Positions 59,634-64,000 of a DNA stretch of 64,000 nt are shown here, piece by piece (position 1 is the stretch's first letter; each line of letters starts with the position of its first letter). The position numbers and the translations under genes were made by a program. The notes under the pieces are model-generated. The model did not search any database and was not told where the DNA came from. It saw nothing but the letters and a program-made list of their open reading frames with translations. This DNA comes from Verrucomicrobiales bacterium (GTDB lineage Bacteria > Verrucomicrobiota > Verrucomicrobiia > Verrucomicrobiales > DEV007), in the NCBI GenBank assembly GCA_029213065.1, contig JARGPH010000001.1:62001-126000 (forward strand). Reading direction: 5' to 3'.

Positions 59634-60916
59634 GACTCGATGGGGTTCAACGCCTCGTCATTTCCGGAACCTTCACGCCGTGCGCCTTCACGCCGTGCGC
59701 CTTCACGCCGAGTAGGCTCCCAGACGCTGTTCTGAACGCCTTTCGAGTAGGCGATCCATCCAAGAAAAAGAGCTGCGTTCATTGCGTAGAAGTATCGGAT
59801 GAACCGGAAAAGCTTCACGTGTTTTCCGTCATCTTTTTGACTCTGCCATTTATCAAAACCGGCAACGGCAAAAGTGATTAGAAATCCGGCAGGCAATATC
59901 GCGAAGAGAGGCGCAAGAACCGTGAGAATGAGACTCGAAAGAAACGCTCCCGCAATGAGGAAGGGCCCATACCACCGCAGCCCCTTGTGTGACCAGAAAG
60001 CGAACCAGGCGGCAAATCCCCCGCCCCACGGTTGGAAATAATTTTGAAAGTGGCGTCGATTCTGAAAGTTGCCCGTGGCGATGCGACGCTTACGACGAAA
60101 TTCTTCGCTGATGTCGGAAGAGACCGCTTCGTAGCAAACCGCCTCGAGATCGACGATCCCCTTTTTGCCTTTGGCGAGACAGCCCACCGTCAGATAGTAG
60201 TCATCAACGATGAAGTTTTCCGGCACGGATTCAAAGAGGTTCGCCCGCATCGCATAGCAGGCACCGAATGCCCCGATGACCTGTCCCCAAAGAACCCCTT
60301 CCTGAAACTTGATAAGATTTTCCCGCCCGACGTAGGCTTCCTCCTCGTCGCCGATCCCATCACGGTCCCGCGTCTCATCTTTGACGCTCGCACCGACAAA
60401 ACCAATCTCCTCCCGCGAAAAGTGACGCGCGAGCTGATGAATCAACCGCGGAGTCCAGGCGACATTCGCGTCGCAAAGGAAAAATAGAGCCGTGTCAGGA
60501 TTTTTAAATTCACTCACTGCCTCTTCCGCCAACCGGTTGACAATCCGAATCTTCCCGTTTCGACCGGCGAAGATTTTCAGGCTCAGGTTAGGATGATCCT
60601 TCCGGAAGGATTCGATGATTTCGTGGCTGCGGTCCGTCGATCCGTCGGAACCGATCCAGACACTCACCTTCTCAACCGGGTAATCGGTTTCGAGTATCGA
60701 CTGGAGAGTTTTTTCCAGAACGGCCTCTTCGTTGTATACCGCCATGAGCACGGCAACCTCCGGCAAATCAGCGGCATCAGCAAACCCGGCCTCGGGGAGC
60801 TTCTTTCCCCTTGCGAGCAGGCTCAGCAGAATCGGATAAATCGCGTAGGTATGACCAAGAAGACCAACGCACCCGAGGAAGAGAACAAACAGTAGTATCG
60901 TGGCGACGCTCATCAT
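59630..60916 (-). CDS. Membrane glycosyltransferase family 2 with repeat tail
   Basis: 428 residues. A first membrane helix (about 5-26) and two or three C-terminal ones (about 310-395) enclose the GT2 domain: VAVLMAVYNEEAVLEKTLQS, IGSDGSTDRSHEIIE, FLCDANVAWTPRL (DxD-like) and RRKRRIATGNFQN (QxxRW-like). The C-terminal tail has an REGAR repeat encoded by 15-bp tandem repeats. Likely transfers a hexose to the lipid-linked chain. Its ATG is immediately after the ligase stop. Confidence 0.9.
   Translation of the reverse strand: MMSVATILLFVLFLGCVGLLGHTYAIYPILLSLLARGKKLPEAGFADAADLPEVAVLMAVYNEEAVLEKTLQSILETDYPVEKVSVWIGSDGSTDRSHEIIESFRKDHPNLSLKIFAGRNGKIRIVNRLAEEAVSEFKNPDTALFFLCDANVAWTPRLIHQLARHFSREEIGFVGASVKDETRDRDGIGDEEEAYVGRENLIKFQEGVLWGQVIGAFGACYAMRANLFESVPENFIVDDYYLTVGCLAKGKKGIVDLEAVCYEAVSSDISEEFRRKRRIATGNFQNRRHFQNYFQPWGGGFAAWFAFWSHKGLRWYGPFLIAGAFLSSLILTVLAPLFAILPAGFLITFAVAGFDKWQSQKDDGKHVKLFRFIRYFYAMNAALFLGWIAYSKGVQNSVWEPTRREGARREGARREGSGNDEALNPIES
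59671..59710. repeat. 15-bp tandem repeat in the GT2 gene tail
   Basis: CTTCACGCCGTGCGC occurs at 59671-59685 and 59686-59700, then CTTCACGCCG to 59710 (2.7 copies). It encodes REGAR units in the C-terminal tail. In-frame length variation by slippage is possible. Confidence 0.85.
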
Positions 60917-62503
60917 TCAGCCCATCGGATTGCGCGACGGAGGCTCTTCCGGGGGATCCCGGAATTCATAGCTGCACCCGACAAGGTGATGCCCGCTTCC
61001 GCCGGACGGCTGAGTGCGACCGGGTTGCATCGTCTCGTCATCTGCCATGAGATCATCGAGTATCTCCTCATCAATCACAATCTGAGTGGACGCTTCACCG
61101 GCAGCCTCGCGATAACGGAGGTAAACGGCCCGGTTGTAGAAAAATTGCGGAAGCGCAATCATGAAGCCGAAGAGCACGCCGGTAAATCGCTCATCAAATG
61201 GATTCCGCGTGATGCTCTCGCTGAGCGTTGCCCACATCGCGACAAAGGGCAGGAAAATAAGAAAGGAATCCCACGCTCGGGGCCCCATCACCGTTTTGGA
61301 ATTCAGATAGGCGGCGTGCAAGCTCATCCCCATGGGAATAAAAAAGGCGAACAGAGTGAATCCAACGCCGATCCATCCGGTCGAAAAAAGCGTGTAGGTC
61401 CAGATACTGTGCCCCGCGCTGTAGATCTCATCGGGAAACTGATGACGGTCAGCCGGATAAACGAGAAACAGTTCAGGAAAATAAGATTCATCCCAGTAGT
61501 AGGAAGCGCCCAGGCCGCGCCCGTAGATGAAACTGTGAGGCTCTTTCGCGAGAATATCCCACATCGATTTTGCTTCGGCTTTCCGCATCAGGGTGGAGAG
61601 ATCCTCGGTGACGGCACCCGACTCGCCCTTGTTGTCAGTGAGTCGCTGAGTCCACCGGTCGACGAGATTCGGCTGGGCGAGGGCAACGCCGACGATCACG
61701 AAGATCATCGCGAATCCCATCGCAATAAGCGGCCCGATCTTCTTGAGAGGAAAGCTGAGATCATACATTTTCCACATCATCGCGAGGACAAGGCAGAACC
61801 CTGCGGTGATGAAAGAAACGACGATGGGCAGGGCCATGCTTCGCGTGATCGAGATGGCAGCGACGGCGAGAGGCAATCCGAAAATGACGAAACTCCACCA
61901 GGTAAATTTTCTCCTGAGGAGAAAGGCACACCCGACCCAGGCAAAAAGGAAACGCATCGACGGGCTCAACACTTCCATCCGGATCGACGAAAGCGGAATC
62001 CCCGAAAAGAAGGCGCCGAAGAAAAACCGCCAGGCGACATTGACCATTCCGGCGAACAGGAACCACCGAACCACTTCACCGGGCCGCATTCCATTGGCGG
62101 CGACGATCAGAGTCGTGTTGATCGCAAAACCCACGAGAATCAACGGGATCGCGAGACGGAGGATCCGGCCGGTTTCGTTCCCCCAGAAAAAGGCAACCGC
62201 AAGTGCCATGGCGACATACCCCCACCAGAACAGCACCATGTAGACGCCGGGCCGGACGAGGAGTCCCTTCGCTCCCAGCACCGTGGCGAGCCCACCCGTG
62301 AGCATGGCGAGCCCGAGGAAGCCATACTGAAAAACAGATCCCCCGGTGGCGGCGTCACCGAATCCCAGATCCGGGCTCTTGTAGTCAAAGACAAACGAGA
62401 AAAGGAATCCCACAAAGAGAATCCTGAAGAGCATCAGGGAAGGCGAAGCCGGCGCATCCAGCTCCACTTGATCATTCGAGGTCGCTTTCTCGAGCCACTT
62501 CAT
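60917..62503 (-). CDS. O-antigen ligase/Wzy-like polysaccharide membrane protein
   Basis: 528 residues. About 11 hydrophobic segments with a large extracytoplasmic loop (about 275-375, containing FIYGRGLGASYYWDESYFPE, the typical G-x-G loop of O-antigen ligases), and a C-terminal soluble tail of about 60 residues. Members polymerise or ligate polysaccharide repeat units outside the membrane. No strict motif pins down ligase versus polymerase. It lies 5 nt after the sugar-1-phosphate transferase gene and directly before GT2. Confidence 0.8.
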   Translation of the reverse strand: MKWLEKATSNDQVELDAPASPSLMLFRILFVGFLFSFVFDYKSPDLGFGDAATGGSVFQYGFLGLAMLTGGLATVLGAKGLLVRPGVYMVLFWWGYVAMALAVAFFWGNETGRILRLAIPLILVGFAINTTLIVAANGMRPGEVVRWFLFAGMVNVAWRFFFGAFFSGIPLSSIRMEVLSPSMRFLFAWVGCAFLLRRKFTWWSFVIFGLPLAVAAISITRSMALPIVVSFITAGFCLVLAMMWKMYDLSFPLKKIGPLIAMGFAMIFVIVGVALAQPNLVDRWTQRLTDNKGESGAVTEDLSTLMRKAEAKSMWDILAKEPHSFIYGRGLGASYYWDESYFPELFLVYPADRHQFPDEIYSAGHSIWTYTLFSTGWIGVGFTLFAFFIPMGMSLHAAYLNSKTVMGPRAWDSFLIFLPFVAMWATLSESITRNPFDERFTGVLFGFMIALPQFFYNRAVYLRYREAAGEASTQIVIDEEILDDLMADDETMQPGRTQPSGGSGHHLVGCSYEFRDPPEEPPSRNPMG

Positions 62504-62508
62504 CGCGA

Positions 62509-63981
62509 TTAGCAGGCACCCTCCCTCTTCACGAAGGTTAGGAACATGATCTGAAAATCGAGAATTACATTCCAGTTCTCGATGTAGTGAAGGTCAAACT
62601 GAACCCGGTCGGAGAGCGAAGTGTCACCGCGAAGCCCGTTCACCTGCGCCCATCCCGTGATTCCGGGTTTGATGTTATGGCGGGCGTTGTAGTGCGGAAT
62701 TTCCTCCTTGAACTGGAGGATTAATTCAGGGCGCTCGGGACGTGGACCAACCAGGCTCATGTCCCCTTTCAGCACGTTCCAGAACTGCGGAATCTCATCA
62801 ATATTCCACTTTCGCATGAAGGCTCCTACACGAAGGCATCGTGGATCGTCTTTCACGGTCCAGCCGACTCCGTTCGTCTCCGCATCAAGCTTCATGCTGC
62901 GGAGTTTGATCATGTCGAAGACTTGACCGTTCGCCCCGAGACGACGCTGACGATAGAAGATCGAACCGGGGCTCTCCCGGTGGATGAGGAACCCGAAAAC
63001 CGCAATAATAGGCCCTGACAAAGCCAGACCAACAAGAGCACCGAAGATGTCGATGCAACGCTTGATATAGCGATTCAGAGTCGAATGCAGAGGCAGTCGC
63101 GAGATTCCGAGAATGGGAATTCCACCGACCGACTCGAGGTGAAGCCCGCTGAGCAAAACCTGAAAGCAGGTCGGCACGAGCTTGAACTCAACCATCTCTT
63201 TTTCGCACACCGCGGCAATGTGCATCAGGTTTCCCGAGCGGAGTGCATCGTCGGCAACGACAACGACCTGACAAACACGCAATTGAAGCAATGCCTCCAG
63301 CGAATCGTAGCTGCCCATCACCGGCATTTGCTCCGGGACCGGCGTTTTGAAATCACCTTCCAGCGGAGGAATCACACCGACGATTTCAAAGGGACGGTCC
63401 GAGGCGTTGGAAAACTTTTCGACCGCGTGGGCAAAATCCTCGTTCCACCCAACCACGAGAGCGCGCTGCCTGAGGCTCTGCGCGTTCGTATCTGAACTGA
63501 TAACCCGCCAGAGGATTCCGCGCCATATCGGGAGAATCGTCAGGATCAAAGCGAGCCCCAATCCACAATAAACCCGTGAGATCGGCGGGTAGAATTTGAA
63601 AATGAGAGTGAGCGCGAGGTAGGAAAGCAGCCAGATAAACGACGCTTTAAAAATGATACGGAGTGAGTTCGTATAGGAGAGAAGGTTCGCCCGGGTATAG
63701 AAACGAAAATTGCCCAGAATCATCATCATGAGGACCGCCCCCACCGCGATGTGCTGGAGGTAGTCAAAGGCGGAGAATTCACCCGAGTAGGCGACACCGA
63801 ATTGCGAGAGTTTCGTCTCAAATCGCAACCAGAGGGCCAGTGTCAAAGCCAGCGTAATCGCGACAAAATCGGCCACGAACGCGCCGGCCACGAGCCTGTG
63901 ATACCGAGCACGGGACGTCTCAGCGGTCTGCCGAATCGGCATCGTGCTCGCTCCCATTTTTCCGGAATCTATACTACTCAT
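62509..63981 (-). CDS. Polyprenyl-phosphate sugar-1-phosphate transferase (WcaJ-like)
   Basis: 490 residues. Four N-terminal membrane helices (about 28-165) and a CoA-binding-like Rossmann region (about 175-290, RALVVGWNEDFAHAV) precede a fifth helix (about 311-333) and the catalytic Bac_transf domain. That carries FYRQRRLGANGQVFDMIKLR, RKWNIDEIPQFWNVLKGDMS, VGPRPERPEL and KPGITGWAQVNG. It attaches the first sugar phosphate, in WcaJ glucose-1-phosphate, to the polyprenyl carrier and thus starts exopolysaccharide synthesis. First gene of a five-gene minus-strand operon in the window. Confidence 0.92.
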   Translation of the reverse strand: MSSIDSGKMGASTMPIRQTAETSRARYHRLVAGAFVADFVAITLALTLALWLRFETKLSQFGVAYSGEFSAFDYLQHIAVGAVLMMMILGNFRFYTRANLLSYTNSLRIIFKASFIWLLSYLALTLIFKFYPPISRVYCGLGLALILTILPIWRGILWRVISSDTNAQSLRQRALVVGWNEDFAHAVEKFSNASDRPFEIVGVIPPLEGDFKTPVPEQMPVMGSYDSLEALLQLRVCQVVVVADDALRSGNLMHIAAVCEKEMVEFKLVPTCFQVLLSGLHLESVGGIPILGISRLPLHSTLNRYIKRCIDIFGALVGLALSGPIIAVFGFLIHRESPGSIFYRQRRLGANGQVFDMIKLRSMKLDAETNGVGWTVKDDPRCLRVGAFMRKWNIDEIPQFWNVLKGDMSLVGPRPERPELILQFKEEIPHYNARHNIKPGITGWAQVNGLRGDTSLSDRVQFDLHYIENWNVILDFQIMFLTFVKREGAC

Positions 63982-64000
63982 TGCGGTGCGTATTAAAACT

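Noticed and set aside
60986-62512. 508-codon open frame on the plus strand opposite the O-antigen ligase-like gene
   Set aside because: Its product is low-complexity and rich in charged residues and Pro, unlike a folded protein. The minus-strand frame has proper membrane segments and fits the operon spacing.

Overview
The window reads as chromosome of a heterotrophic member of the Verrucomicrobiota (probably class Verrucomicrobiae), from a habitat where sulfated glycans are a food source. The evidence is the gene content. There are two secreted PSCyt1/DUF1549/DUF1553 proteins, each followed by a Tat-type DUF1501 protein. There is a very large Pirellula/Verrucomicrobium-type dehydrogenase with a CxxCH haem site, and two ECF sigma factors each overlapping a FecR-like anti-sigma gene. 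Five sulfatases, SHD1 and LamG domains and REP-like intergenic hairpins complete the picture. Few genes have an obvious Shine-Dalgarno sequence, so several starts rest on signal peptides or domain edges. There is no rRNA, CRISPR array, transposase or phage gene.

Layout. 1-7.3 kb: SPFH protein (cut by the window edge), CNNM/CBS membrane protein, a Cys-cluster protein, then a PSCyt/DUF1549/LamG/DUF1553 protein with its DUF1501 partner. 7.4-10.4 kb: a small membrane protein and a BlaI/BlaR1-type pair whose sensor carries three repeated domains at its C-terminus; two dyads lie in the promoter region. 10.5-18.9 kb: secreted esterase, three sulfatases and a large alpha/beta hydrolase, with a 129-bp triple repeat. 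19-22 kb: XylR-like regulator divergent from a TauD-like dioxygenase, then an SHD1 protein. 22.2-33.4 kb: two parallel sigma/anti-sigma modules, one followed by PSCyt/DUF1549/DUF1553 + DUF1501, the other by a GMC oxidoreductase + gluconate 2-dehydrogenase subunit 3-like protein. 33.6-45.7 kb: GH71/99-like protein, two more sulfatases, an LsrF-like aldolase with a clear terminator, the 1543-residue dehydrogenase, a Gfo/Idh/MocA oxidoreductase and a divergent PAS-AraC regulator. 45.9-49 kb: TreZ, PhnA and an EF-hand protein between repeats. 49.1-52.1 kb: an iodothyronine-deiodinase-like redoxin, histidine kinase and response regulator. 52.4-57.6 kb: DUF393 and CoA-binding proteins, a repeat-rich gap, tRNA-Arg(ACG) with a duplicated 3' end, a TMEM220-like protein, a sorbosone-dehydrogenase-like protein and a PrsW-like protease. 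57.6-64 kb: a tightly packed minus-strand exopolysaccharide operon.

How it fits together (inference). Secreted sulfatases, esterases, a glycosidase and haem/FAD oxidoreductases would attack sulfated or acylated glycans outside the cytoplasm, under ECF/FecR, XylR-like and PAS-AraC control. The best candidate for an undescribed unit is the kinase/regulator/redoxin locus at 49.1-52.1 kb. The same 8+3+8-bp direct-repeat box lies about 22-25 nt upstream of both the response-regulator gene and the deiodinase-like gene. This suggests that the redoxin is a direct target of the two-component system.
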